A DNA stretch of 64,000 nucleotides from Welwitschia mirabilis (Eukaryota > Gnetophyta > Gnetopsida > Welwitschiales), in assembly GCA_051453625.1 (NCBI GenBank), contig JBOZIK010000001.1, positions 68,095,429-68,159,428 on the forward strand, read 5' to 3'. A program made the position numbers and the translations under genes. Below are positions 35,781-48,802 of this stretch, in pieces. The stretch's first letter is position 1. Each line of letters starts with the position of its first letter. Under the pieces are notes generated by a model. It made no database searches. It was not told where the DNA came from and was given only the letters and a program-made list of their open reading frames with translations.

Positions 35781-38700
35781 TATAATGTTATACGTTGAAA
35801 ACCTTATTTACTTTAATAATAAGTACATAAAGTTTTCAGTTAAATAAATAATTATCTTTATTTAAGTTCCTTATCAATTAAGATGTTATTTTAAAATTAA
35901 CCTTAGTTTGTAATCTTTATAATTTATCCTAAAAATAATAAAAATTATATTAGATAATTTTTATAATAAAATCTATCTAAACATGTAAAATTAAATAATT
36001 CCATTATATGAGGAATTAAAATCACATGATAAAAATAATAAATTTAATTTTTAAATANNNNNNNNNNNNNNNNNNNNNNNNNNNNNNNNNNNNNNNNNNN
36101 NNNNNNNNNNNNNNNNNNNNNNNNNNNNNNNNNNNNNNNNNNNNNNNNNNNNNNNNNAATTAAATAATTCCCTTATATGAGGAATTAAAATCACATTATA
36201 AAACTAATAAATTTAAGGTTTCAATAGGAAATAATAATATATTTGACATATTACTCACTCATTTAGATTCTTAATAAATGTGGTATGTGTACTATGTTAT
36301 GAATAAATTTTTTTTTCTTGTGTTATGTGATTGATAGATTTTATGTATTTTGAAATAAATGAGCATTTGAATAAGTACATGCACTCTTACCAAGAACCAA
36401 AAATGATAAATGAGTAGATTTACTCTATCATAACTTTTATGTTCTTGAGATATGTCAGGAAACTTTGTTCATAGCACACTTATTGTTTTATTTATTAGAA
36501 TTAAAGAGTTTATCTCTTTGTGCCACATGCCAATTTTGAGATTTATGCATTTATTCTTTTGATTCATATCTTGGATGAATTAGACTTACTTATGAGCCTA
36601 TAAAGGATTAAAAAAAACTAGCATGAGAAAATGATGCATGTAATTAAACTTGCTAATTGAAGCAAGAAGATTACTTATCCTACTTAGGTGCATGATTTAT
36701 AAACATGATCTCTTTTTATACTTCAATGTCACTTATTACTCATCCCACTTATCAATGCTAAATCATGTGATCTTTAGCTATGTGCCTTTATCTATCTATT
36801 TGTATAGGTCTTTTCCTTTCTTATAGGGGAGATACTTTTCTTTTGTTTCTTACAAGTGAATTTCTTCTTTCCTCTCTCTTACACATATTATATTACTTAT
36901 AGAGCTTAGACCTTAAAATCTTAAAGCTTGGAAATAAGGAAACCTTGAGCTCAGAGTTTCATCATCTTCAACTATCAAGGTCTTACTAATCTTGTCAAGT
37001 AAGCTTCTTACTCTTAATGCTCATATGATCTCTTTTTTTTTCCTATTGAAATGATGTAATATTTTATTAAAAAATTATTTATGGATTTANNNNNNNNNNN
37101 NNNNNNNNNNNNNNNNNNNNNNNNNNNNNNNNNNNNNNNNNNNNNNNNNNNNNNNNNNNNNNNNNNNNNNNNNNNNNNNNNNNNNNNNNTCTTTTTTTTT
37201 CCTATTGAAATGATGTAATATTTTATTACAAAATTATTTATGGATTTAATGCAATTATGTTATAAAATACTATCCCCTCCCATTAGCATCCATCAAGATG
37301 TTATAGTAAGATATAAGGGAGTTTCTTATGATTGATGATGTTGGACTACTAATAGATGATTATGGCCAAGTAACTAAGGGTTCACTTAAAAATTAAAAAA
37401 AAAAAAAAGAAATTTGGGTATCCATTTTTATTTTAGTATTATATTTGTTTTTATCTATTATTCCTTAAGACCATCTTATTAGGGGCAAAGTCTGATCCTT
37501 AAAATTCCCTTTAGACTAGTACTCATCAATGGAAAATATCAAGGTTAATAGTAAATGGTTTTTTGAATTAACTTGATTTTTATTTTTATAATGATCCTTT
37601 TATTTTTAAAATTGATTTGTATTTATATAACTAATTAATTATTATATCTATTATTTTACTAATCTGAGTTATTTCTTAAGTAGTTGTAGAAACTTTATCA
37701 TAATTTTGTTATGGCGAAAGTTAAATTTTTAGAATAGAGGCATAAGATTGAAAAACCATCTATTATTACTTAGTAATTATAAATTAGTGAATTTTTTTTG
37801 TATGTCTAAGATTATGTCATAAATATGAAAATGTAAAAAACATAATTTTTTGGATGAGTAATTACTTTTAATAAAATTTATTTTCTTAAAATACTAAGAA
37901 AATAAATGCAAAATATAGTAAGCAAGTAATTTATATTTCTGTACCTATCTATTCGTGTATTTATAAACTTTAGTATCCTAAATTGTAGAAAATTGAATAT
38001 GATTTCTAAGACATCTTGAATCATTTAAAAACTCAAAGTATGTTGAATGTTATGATCATTTTAGTGTAGTGTGGTAGGACTATAATTTTAGAAAGTTTAA
38101 AAGTTTTTAGCCTTAAATGATGAAGTTAGAAATGATACCTCTATAATTCTATGATAGTTGAAGTTAGATTTTGAGAAACCTATAATGTGTCTAGTTTATG
38201 AAAAACTACTATAATTTAATTTTTACTTCATAATTAATTAATTATTAATTTTTAGCTATGGTCCCTCCCTAAAGCCTAAAAATGTTATAACTAATTTTTA
38301 AACTTATAAAAAATTATCACAAAAAATTTTATTAGGAAATTTAGTATATAAAATATGTCTCTATTAGTACATTTAAGTTAAATTATTTATAAGTCATATT
38401 TAATTATAAAAATACCTATTTTTCCCTTTTTCCTTAGCTTACTTTGAATGGGCATGCTTATAAGAATATTCACACTAGTAGTTTAAGTGATAGAAGTAGT
38501 CCCTAGCTTATCACTTATTTTTATTGACTTATAATATAGCCATATAAAATCTTAGATATATGCTTATATTTTAACAATTATGCTTGAGTTACACTTTCTT
38601 TTGTTTACCTTCTTTACACCAATCCATGGAGATTGTCGTATGATCATGGAAGAGTGTCTTTAGGATTGACATAGATCTAGGTATATTTTAGTTTATTTAA

Positions 38701-39736
38701 GTACATTATTTTATATTTTTTATTAAAAAAAAAAAGAAAAGAATATTTCCTTTATTTAGATAGAAAAGAAAATATTATTTCATTTATCTAGATTTTTATT
38801 ATTATATTCTCTGGAAAAAAAATGTTCTTCTATGATTGCTTTATTTTCATGGTTGTTTCTATAAAATTAACTAACGGATGATTAGAATTATTAATAATTT
38901 GTTAAATATCTATAGTAGTTAGAATTTTTTTCATGCATTTGTATGATGTATTCATCCAATAGGACTAAATCAAGATAATTCTAATAATGCTTATCCCCAA
39001 ACTTAGATTTCATCATCAAAGTGGATTTCATCATATTTTTCTTATAATACCCTTTTTAAAGTGGATTTGTTCATCACTCTCCTACTTTACCCATGTATAA
39101 ACTTACTCTGAATTAGTATCTCAAGCCCTTGGTGTTGATAGATTATGTTGCACCATGCAAAGATGATTTAAGGAAGCAAGGATCATTTGTAAGCATGCAT
39201 CCATATCATGTACTGGCTATCACCTATATTAGGAGTATATTGAGGTCAAGTTACAGCCTATGAAGTTGAGCTCAACCATGTTTGTATAGTTTCAAACCTA
39301 AAGTAGAAGCAAACAATGTCTAAAGGGTAGTAGGATATCAAGTTAGAATGCCATTAATTAGAGTTGCAACCTCCTATTATATCGATTAGGTATTATCCTT
39401 AAAAGTTATTCATGTATGTTTAAAATAAGTTTACATCTCATCAACTATTTATAAGATATCTTTTATATGATGAAACACTAGAAAGAAATGGAGGGAAAAA
39501 ACATATGACATCGCTATTTTTTGTAAATCAAAATAACTCAAAAATTAATTATAATTAAATATATGATATTTATATGATTTATCTATCTTAGAATATATAA
39601 ATTATAATTAAAGAATAAGTGGAATTTGATCCTAGGTTCTATTGTGTCTATCTAATAAAAATGTTAAAGAAGAAAGAAAGTTTTTCTTTTTTAAAAATTA
39701 TTACTGAATTAGGAAAAGATAAAAGAGGATGTCATA
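35781..39736 (+). repeat. Chromovirus-like 5' LTR, about 3.9 kb
   Basis: Begins tataatgttata (TG decayed to TA) and ends gaggatgtcata three bases before the primer site at 39740. Collinear with 41677-44998 plus 63576-64000 and with the reverse complement of 9982-14313. LTRs this long occur in the Del/Tekay chromovirus lineage. Gaps at 36058-36157 and 37090-37189 (100 N each) have nearly the same sequence on both sides. A T-rich block and a poly-A (37395-37408) recur at the same place in the 3' LTR. Confidence 0.8.
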
Positions 39737-39739
39737 AAT

Positions 39740-39751
39740 TGATATTAGAGC
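39740..39751 (+). other. Primer-binding site, initiator Met-tRNA type
   Basis: tgatattagagc, two changes (G>A, C>T) from TGGTATCAGAGC; it marks the end of the 5' LTR. Confidence 0.75.
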
Positions 39752-40709
39752 TCTAGGTTAGGTTAACTTAAATAATACTTATATTAAGCACTTATAAATT
39801 TATAGAGAATAAAATGCAATTATAGTTTTAACAAACTTTTTCTTAATAATTATTAAGTTAGTGGTAACCATAAAAAGCTTAATTTCTAATAGCTATAAAT
39901 TTGGTTATATCCCTAATAGTCTTAAATCATGAGTAAAATCAATTATATACTTGATAATACTAGATCCCAAGATAACTTTAACTCCTAGGTAAGCATGAAT
40001 TTACTCATATCTTTTAGTACTCATGAATTCCATTATACCTATAATTTTTCTACTATCTAAATATACACCAAACTACATTTATGTTAATTTTAATAATTAC
40101 AAAGATTATACTAATCATAATTTTGGCATTTGAATAATCTTAGAAGTCAATTATATTTTTGATAGTTCCAAAGTATTCATAGGATTAACTATAATTCCAT
40201 CCCCTAAATGATCATTATGCTAATCATATTCATGATAATTCTAAATCCTTGAACAAACTAAAAATAATGATGAATTTAAATTATTAAAGACTTTATTACA
40301 TTATAGCCATAAAACAATTTACATTATCTTAATAAATTAAGACAATGAACTTATATGGTTCTTTAAAGATCTTAAATGTTTACATAAAAAATATATAAAT
40401 ACATAAAATAATATCATATAATCAAAAACCCTTGGAAGTAATCAAATATTGAACCACATTATTCATCATACATTATATGATTACATAAATTTATAATGAA
40501 AACCCATATTCATAACTTGTAAACCTTATCTAATGAAAATAAAGAAGGGGGGATAAACTTGATTATGTATTTTAAGATATAGATAAGGACTCATCACATC
40601 ATAATAATAATCATGTCCTTCTTAAGAACATAAAAGTATTAAGTTTAACATTTAATAACATCTATCCTATTTCCAAATATAATCTCATAAAAAAATTATC
40701 TTCTTATAG
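39752..40709 (+). other. Chromovirus leader
   Basis: A+T-rich and noncoding, about 0.96 kb between primer site and gag. No module or repeat stands out. Confidence 0.5.
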
Positions 40710-41400
40710 ATGCCTTGTCATCATCAGTTAAACCTTGAAGCTAGGCTAGTTATATCAAGTAATCAAAATCAAGAGAATTCACAAGAGAATCAACAATATA
40801 ATAATGGAAATCATCCCTATTCAACCTTAATTCAAAAGCATTGATAAATATCTTCATGTAAAATATATTACAAATAGTAAATTAAGGTCAAATCCATAAG
40901 TAAATAATGGTATCAATCAACCTAAGGAAGTGAGTATGAGCAAGCTAATTCAAATGTTTATTAGGCTAAATCCATCAAATTTTATAGAAGGTTTAGATCC
41001 TTCCAAAATAAAAGCATGACTAAGTGATTTTGAAAACATTATAGGTACCTTGGGATGTGATGAATATGAAAATTCTTCCTTAGCTATTTATATGTTATAA
41101 TGAGAAGCTAATCTATGGTGGAAAATAAAAATGTACAAACTAAAAGATCTAGAATATTTATAAGTGGAATTTAAGCACATATTTAATGATAGGTACATTA
41201 CCAAGTTCTATATTTATCAAAACGTTATAGAATTCTACAATCTAAGATAAGCCCATTATATAACCACATCATCTCATAAGTGTAAATTTATAGAGTTATT
41301 AAGATATGTGTCACATATTCATGTAGATGAAAAAGCTAAAGTAAATATCTTTATTGATAATCTTCTCCATTCTATTACTATCAAAATATCCATGTTTCAA
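40710..41400 (+). pseudogene. Chromovirus-like gag remnant
   Basis: The ATG at 40710 gives MPCHHQLNLEARL and an N/Q-rich start. Then follow NPSNFIEGLDPSKI, a DFENIIGTLGCDEYENSSLAIYML stretch (in two parts around stops), ANLWWKIKM, and FKHIFNDRYI with ...KCKFIELLRYVSHIHVDEKAKVNIFIDNLL. This is the order of Del/Tekay-type Gag (W-x-x-F...F-x-x-Y, then an FxxLxRY block). Stops replace tryptophan or glutamine codons. Gag would form the particle. Only about 230 codons remain and the knuckle is not seen before the sequence jumps to a protease scrap. Confidence 0.7.
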
Positions 41401-41469
41401 CTAAGAGCCTAGTAGAGGTTGTATAAAAGGAAAAGATAGAAAAACAAAACCATACTTTATTTATAAGTA

Positions 41470-41605
41470 GGAGAGATGTTTAGATACAATTGATTGTTAT
41501 TGATTTAGAAAAATATAACATTGTTTTGGATATTAATTAGTTAATGCAAAATAGTTCAGTAATAAATTATAAAAAGTTAATACCCAAATGTTTTTAAACT
41601 TCATA
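41470..41605 (+). pseudogene. Protease scrap of the chromovirus
   Basis: Reads LIVIDLEKYNIVLDIN-stop-LMQNSSVINYKK. The family has a glycine-methionine-aspartate-tryptophan-leucine block here, and the tryptophan codon is TAG. It directly follows gag and is directly followed by the 3' end, so RT, RNase H, integrase and chromodomain are deleted from this copy. Confidence 0.65.
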
Positions 41606-41663
41606 AAATGTAATTAGATGTTCTTAAGATTTTTATGTATCTTTATTCCCAGGACTAAATTAG

Positions 41664-41676
41664 TCTAAGTGGAGAA
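41664..41676 (+). other. Polypurine tract of the chromovirus
   Basis: ctaagtggagaa, a decayed form of the purine-rich tract (GGGGGAGAA type) that precedes chromovirus 3' LTRs; the LTR begins at 41677. Confidence 0.6.
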
Positions 41677-44600
41677 TAATTTTATATCTTATATTTTGTA
41701 AACCTTATTCACTTAAATAATAAGTATATAAAGCTTTTAATCCAATAAATAATTAACCTTAGTTTGTAACCTTTATAATTTACTATTGAAATAATAAAAA
41801 TTATGTTAGAAGACTTTTATGAGAAAATCTATCTAAATATTTAAAATTAGATAATCCCATTATGGAAGGAATTTAAATCATATGATTAAACTAATAAATT
41901 AAAAATTTCAAGAGGACATAATAATATATTTTGCATTATATTTACTCATTTAGATTCTTGATAAATGTGATATTTGTACTATAGGATGAATAAATAATTT
42001 CTTCCTTGTATTATGTGATTGATAGATTTTATGTATTTTTAAATAAATAAATATTTGAACAAGTAAATTCACTCTTACCTAGAACCAAGAATGATTAATG
42101 AGTAGATTTACTCTACCATGACTTTATTGTTTTTGAGGTGTGTAAGGGCACTTTTTCTATTACATACTCATTACTTTATTTATTAAAATTAAAGAGTTTG
42201 TCTCATTGTGCTACATGCCAATTTTGAGATTTATGCATGTATTCTTTTGATTCATGTCTTGGATGAAAGAAATTTACTTATGAGTCTATTAAAGATTAAA
42301 AAAAGCTAGTATGAGGGAATGATGCATATAATTAAACATACTAATTAAAGCAAAAAGATTACTCACCCTAGTTAGGTGCATGAGTCATAAATATGATATT
42401 GTTTTATACTCCAATGTCACTTATTACTTATTTCACTTATTAATGCTAAATCATGTGATCTAGGGCTATGTACCTTTATTTATCTATTTATATAGCTCTT
42501 TTCCTCTCTTGTAAAGGAGATACTTTTTTTTTTATTTANNNNNNNNNNNNNNNNNNNNNNNNNNNNNNNNNNNNNNNNNNNNNNNNNNNNNNNNNNNNNN
42601 NNNNNNNNNNNNNNNNNNNNNNNNNNNNNNNNNNNNNNAAGGAGATACTTTTTTTTTATTTATTACAAGTGCATTTCTTCTTTTCTCTTCCTCCCCCCAC
42701 CTCCTCTCTCCCTTTCTCATTCATTTTCTTACTTGTGGAGCTTAGAGCGTGGATCTTAGAGCTAAAACACTCTTGATCTTGGATCTTCATCATCTTCAAC
42801 TATCAAGGACTTACTAATCTTGCTAAGTAAGATTCTTACTCTTATTTTTTCATAAATGATGTAATATTTAATTATAAAATTATTTATGGCTTTTATAAAA
42901 TTATGTTATGAAATATTATCCCCTCCCATTAGCATTCACGAAGAACTATAGTGAGATATATAAGAGTTTCCTATGCTTGGTGATGGTAGATTACTAATAG
43001 ATGATTATAGCCAAGTGACTAAGGAGTTTGTTAAAAAAAAAAAAAAAAAAAAAAAATTTGGTATCCATATTTGTTTTAAAGTTATACTTATTTTTATTTA
43101 TTATACCTTAGGACCATCTTGTTATGGGTAAAGTTCAATCCTTAAAATTCTCTTTAGGCTAATACTCTTTCATGGAAAATCTCAAGGATCATAGTAAATA
43201 ATTTTTTGAATTGAATTGATTTTTATTTCTACACTGATTTTTTTTTTTTTAATAATTGATTTGTCTTTATATGATTTATTAGTTAATATATCCATTATTT
43301 TGCTAATCTAAGTTATTACTTAAGTAGTTATATAAAATTTATCATAATTTTATTATGGGAAAAATTAAATTTCTAAAATAGAGGCATAGGATGAAAATAT
43401 CATAGCTTATTTATTTATACTTATATGCTAGTGAAATTTTTTTGTAAGTCTATATTATTTCTTAAACATGAAAATGTAAAAATAGTAATTGTTCTCATGA
43501 GTAATTAAAATACAAGAGAAAGTAAATGTAAAACATAATAAGAAAGTAATTTATGTTTTTGTACCTATATATCAATATATTTACAAACTTGAGTATCTTA
43601 AGTTATATGAAATTGATTAATATTTTCAAAACATATTGAATCATTTAAAAACTCAAAATATCTTGAAAGTTATGGTTATTTTAGTGTGGTATAATAAGAC
43701 TATAATTTTAGAAAATTTGATAGTGTTTAGTCTTAAATTATAAAGTTAGAAATAATAATTTTATAATTCCANNNNNNNNNNNNNNNNNNNNNNNNNNNNN
43801 NNNNNNNNNNNNNNNNNNNNNNNNNNNNNNNNNNNNNNNNNNNNNNNNNNNNNNNNNNNNNNNNNNNNNNNTAATAATTTTATAATTCCAAGATAGTTGG
43901 AGTTAGATTTTAAGAAACCTATTATGTGTCTAGTTTCTGAAAAACTACTATAATTTAATTTTTCCTTCACAATTAACTAATTATTAATTTTTAACTATGA
44001 TATCTCCCTAAAGCCCAAGAATGTTATAATTAATGTTTAAAATTATAAAAACATTATCATACAAATGTTTATAAATAAATTGAGCATATAAAATATGTCT
44101 CTATTAATAGATTTAAGTTAAATTATCTATAGGTAGTATTTAATTATAGAAATATCTCTTTTACCCTTTTTCTTTAGCTTACTTTGAAGGGGCATCCTTA
44201 TAAGAATTTTCACACTTGTAGTTTAAGTGATAGAAGTAGACTCTAGTTCATTACTTATTTTTATTAACTTATAATATAGCCATATGAAATCTTGAATAGA
44301 TGCTTGTATTTTAACAATTATGCTTGAGTTATAGTTTCTTTTGTTTATGTTATTTTCACTAATTCATAGAGATTCTCATATGAACATGGAAGAGTGTTTT
44401 TAGGATTAACATAGCTCCAAGTATGTTTCAGTTTCTTTAAGTACATTATTTTATTTTTTCTTTATTATTATTAAAATAAAAAAGAATATTTCATTTATTT
44501 ATATAGAAAATAAAATATAAAATTATTTTCTTTAGTTAGATTTTTTTTATTATACTCTTGCAAGAAATGTTCTGATATGCTTTCTTTCTTTTTATGGTTG

Positions 44601-44998
44601 TTTCCATAAAATTAACTAAAGAATGATTAGAATTATTATAACTAGGTAAATAATTCATTAAATATTTACATTATTTAGTATTATTTGCATGCATTTATAT
44701 GGTTTATTTATCAAATACTACTAAATTAAAATAATTCTAATAATATCCATCCCCACATTTGGATTTCATCACCAAAGTGAGTTGCATTATTTTTTTTCAT
44801 AATACCCTTCTGGAAGTGGATTTGATCACTACTCTCCTATCATACCCATGTATAAACTTACTTCAACTTAATATCTTGAGTCCTTAGTGTTAATGGATTC
44901 TGTTGCATCATCTAGAGATGCTTCAAAGAAGTTAGGGCCATTTGTAAGCATGCATCTACTTCATGTACTATGTATCACTTGTATTAGGGGTATCAAGA
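41677..44998 (+). repeat. Chromovirus 3' LTR, first part
   Basis: Collinear with 35781-39230. It contains two 100-N gaps (42539-42638, 43772-43871), each with the same bases on both sides, and a poly-A of 24 at 43033-43056. It stops at 44998 (ggggtatcaaga), where a minus-strand LTR begins, and resumes at 63576. Confidence 0.8.
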
Positions 44999-46061
44999 TG
45001 TTGTAGTATGTATTTGTGTAAACAATTTAATATTAAGAAGATCTGTTTATTCACAAATAAAATATATATCTACATAAAACAACACACTAATATAGATGGG
45101 AGTTTATCGAAATGTCATATCTTATTAAAGACTTATGAGAGAAGAATAAGAATTGGTTTTCTAGAAAAATATGGTAACAAAAAGTAAGAACAATGCAAAA
45201 AATAAAGATGCGATGCAAATATAAATGCAACTAATTCTAAATGAAATGCAAAATAATGTTAAAACTACCTTCTTTCAGCCTTAACAAAGGCTATCCTTAA
45301 GACCTATATCATCAATGAAACTGTTACCATATAAAGAGCAACATAAACCATAAAGGACATGTAATAGAACTAAATGCATAAATGAAAATAGAGTTTTGTT
45401 TAAAAGGAATTAGCATCGGGGTTACAAAATAGCTGAGCCTTAATAAAGGATGAATAGATCTTCATCAAGGGAATGTTTTTCTACAACTGTTGAGATGGAT
45501 CTTCCATCCTTCAATCTCTTGTTGTGAGAATTTTTGGTGCATGGAAGATGTAGAGGAGAATCAAAGAGGGGTCTTATTTATAGGATTGAGAAACAAAACC
45601 AACACATAAAAGGCATTGAAATATATGCTTAATTATAAGAAAGAAATAGATAAAATGGATACAGATTAGATGGTAATTACAACTATCATCTTGGCTATCA
45701 TATGAATGACATGAGTGGATAACAACCCTTTAGAAAGTATGAGTTATTAGTTTTGGCTCTAGTCCACATTAGCATTCTCATGTGGCATCTATAGTGCTAT
45801 CATTCTGACTATCATGGGTGATAATAGTTCGTTTTATCTTTTTCACTAGAGAGAAGTCTTTCTTTTGCATTAGTGATTTTACTCTAAATCCATATGCATC
45901 AGAATATGCCTTATATGCCTCTAATCACGCAAGGAATTGCATAATTCTAGTATCTTTTATTAATTCTTCATAATCCTCAGAATTACATCTAAACCTATGT
46001 AAATGTCCTATAAAATAGCTCAGAAAAATGCATAAAATACACATAATTTGGTAGTGCATCA
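44999..46061 (-). repeat. 3' LTR of the minus-strand nested element
   Basis: Left end tgttgtagtatg, right end gtagtgcatca. Collinear with 62534-63570 (blocks agatgggagtttat, gagccttaataaagg, catatgcatcagaatatg). TATA box on the minus strand at 45575-45582 (tatttata on plus). Hairpin modules near 45680-45720 and 45797-45830. Confidence 0.85.
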
Positions 46062-46957
46062 TAGACCTTCACTTAGCCTTTGTCAGTCCCTGATAAAAAC
46101 TAGGTGAACAACTACAAATGTAAGCCAAATTGTCTTTAAAAAATCAATCTAGACATTATAAAATAAGCTCATAAATAATCTAAAATACATCATATAGCAA
46201 AATAACAATAAGGCATCATGTGTATAGAGTGAAAATTTAAAAATTATGTCTCATGAAAGCTCCAAAAAAAAACTTTGAAAGTTTATCAAAATAAGCCATA
46301 AAAATGGGTTCTGCCCCCTGAGAAAAATAATACATTTCATATTGGCTAATAGAGCAAAGAAAGTAGATCGGAGTGAGAAGGCAGATGACAAATATTTTTG
46401 TATTTGAATAACTTTTGAAATTACATACAGAGATAACTATAAAAATGTCAGATTTTAAAAATAGAGATGCATGAAATATTCTAACAAGCATGGAAAGAGT
46501 GGACGATGAAAATGTGCTAAGTAGAATGAGGCAAATCCATGAATGACCAATAAATATTCTGTTATAAAAATGATTAAGAGCAGCATTTATAACTCTAAAA
46601 GACTAAAAATAAACATCACAAAATTATTAAGAAAATTTATTTAAGTAAGCAATCAACTCTTTATTGAAAACTTATCAGAGAAAGCATTAAGTGTTAAGGT
46701 CTTAAAATGATAAGAAAATACAGAAATGACTTTGAAATAACTAACCAAATAACAAAAGAAAAGAAAGAAAGAAAATAATGCAAAATAAAGAAGATAGCCT
46801 ACCTACCAGAAATTTTAACCTAGTAGATTCCTATGAAAGAAATTGTAACATCACTTAATTTAAAAATGCATGACTTAATGTATAAAAAAATTCCATTCAA
46901 TAAGGCAATGGTTATGACGATGCTAAAAATAACATGTTTTAAACACTAAATGATAAG
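46062..46957 (-). other. Polypurine tract and 3' noncoding region of the nested element (distal part)
   Basis: On the minus strand aaaggctaagtgaaggtcta (46062-46085 region) precedes the LTR, preceded in turn by atcagggactgacaaagg, the same pair as at 56190-56220. The rest is noncoding and matches the reverse complement of about 23100-24769. It ends at the ATAAG copy 46953-46957. Confidence 0.6.
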
Positions 46958-48359
46958 TGTTATGATGCAAATTTGTGGAAATTTGATGGTGTATTTTGAA
47001 TACTTTTATAGGACATTCATATAGTTTTTGATGCAATACTGATGATTATGAAGATTTGATAGGATGATCAATAAAACGTGTGATATCTAGCATTTTCAAT
47101 AGTTTCTCGGGCTTATTATGATACTACAAGAGTGGAAGAAGGACTTTACGATGCAAAGACTGATTTACCTTAGAGAAAGAACAAAAGAAGACTATTGTTC
47201 CCGCAATTGTCCCCATGACACCTAGGACAACCAGACTGCTGACATGGATAAAAGCCTATAACATAAACAACAGTACATGATGCACATGTTGACAGGGAAT
47301 CATTTACATATTTGTCCAAATAATAGAGAGGATGATGATATCAGGACTATGTGCAGGCAATCCATAGGGCTGACGATAATACATGGCATACTACCTAAGC
47401 CATTAAGGGGGCATCGTGCCCTCTATCATGTGATGACAAACAAGATGACAATTGTTTTTACACTACAACAATAAATTTCATTGTAAATAAGATCAAATGA
47501 CCCATGTGGGTTATTAGGGTTTCTATTTCCCAACTTTAGGGTTTTACCTCTAATTTCCTCAATTGAAAATGTATAAATACCCTTCTCCTCCTTCATTTCC
47601 ACTCCATCTTTTGTACTCGATACTTATAATGGAAGCTTGAAGGGTGAAAGGTCCATCCCATACTACAAAAAGGAGTCTCCTTAGTGTCAGGCTATGTCCC
47701 TCTCATTGAGGTGCTATTATTCTGATTTATAAGTGGATGCTATTTTGATTTCATTTGGATTAATACAAATTCCTCTTTTATCTCATTATTGTGCATGTCC
47801 CTTATGATTTAAGTTTGTCTTAGTTAGTAATAAGCTTTGATTTATTTAGATCATAAGAACAACCTTTATTAAGGTTGACCTTATTTAGTGGCATAGATTT
47901 GCATTATTTCTTTCTTTTTTTTCTTATTGCATTTCATGTTCTACTTGGAGAGATCTCATATTTTATATTAATTAAGAACTGGAAGATACTCTTCTTACTT
48001 GATATAAATTATAGAGAAGTAGTCTTTGTGATAGAAATACTAGGATCTAAGTAGGATCTATTTTCATATCCATTTGTATTCCCATTTCCATTTACATTTG
48101 CATTATCATTTCCATTCACTTGCATTTAATTTCTATTTAAGTATTATATTTACTTGTATTATTTGCTATTAATTTTATAAAGACAAAAAGAACTAAAATA
48201 CATTGGCAAAATCAATTCTCTAACTCTAAGCCTAGTGCCTTCATTGGATTACAACATTTGGATGAACTCCCATCTATACTAGAGTGTGTTTTCTACAATT
48301 TACATGATTTATAGGTTTATCTAAAGGGTTTTTAGATTGCATAAATTTACACCACAACA
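46958..48359 (+). repeat. 5' LTR, 1.40 kb
   Basis: Begins tgttatgatgcaaatttgtgg and ends ttacaccacaaca. The paired 3' LTR is 56221-57624. It holds three or more inverted-repeat modules upstream of the TATA box (about 47190-47230, 47310-47345 and 47400-47455). Confidence 0.9.
47572..47579 (+). promoter_or_regulatory. TATA box of the 5' LTR
   Basis: TATAAATA followed by a C/T-rich stretch (cccttctcctcc); the same block is at 56837-56844 in the 3' LTR. Transcription would start some 30 bases downstream. Confidence 0.65.
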
Positions 48360-48362
48360 TTT

Positions 48363-48380
48363 TGGCATTGTTGCTAAGAG
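48363..48380 (+). other. Degenerate tRNA-Asp primer-binding site
   Basis: tggcattgttgctaagag: eight differences from the tRNA-Asp complement, seven of them G>A or C>T. It lies three bases after the LTR end. Confidence 0.7.
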
Positions 48381-48802
48381 GATTGTTACTAGTCAGAAGT
48401 ACCTTGAATCTTTCTATTCAACTTATCTATTTTAAATTAGTGTTGTATTTTTTTAGCCTAGGCTAAAGTAGGTTTATTTTGTAACTTAAATTTATGTATT
48501 TTCTTGTTATTTTCCTATCATCTTACCTATTATCCTCATGATCTGAGAGGATGATAGTCTAATTTTTTTTTCATATTTTTGCATTTTTGCATTTTCTTTT
48601 ATATAAAGAAATCTCTATTATCTTTTCTATTATCCTCATAACATACGTGGATGATAGTCTGCTGTTTTTCTCTGAGTTTATGTAATTTCAGATTTTTCTT
48701 TTACTGTGATCATTGTCCTGCTGGTCATTCCTATAACTACATAGATTACGGTTTGCTATTTTTTATTTTTCTATTTTGTTAGTTGTTTGAGGATGTAGGG
48801 AT
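48381..48802 (+). other. Leader with hairpin modules
   Basis: Noncoding. Modules at about 48515-48560 (ATCCTC/GAGGAT arms) and 48610-48660. The end is T-rich but the acceptor-like CAG of the related copies has changed. Confidence 0.55.

Noticed and set aside
42468-42776. Hydrophobic plus-strand open frame with a C/T-rich tail
   Set aside because: It crosses a 100-N gap with duplicated flanks inside the chromovirus LTR and is not open in the other LTR copies.
48363-48380. Similarity to the end of tRNA-Asp, and to initiator Met-tRNA at 28289 and 39740
   Set aside because: Only the 3' terminal complement is present directly after LTR ends, so these are primer-binding sites, not tRNA genes.
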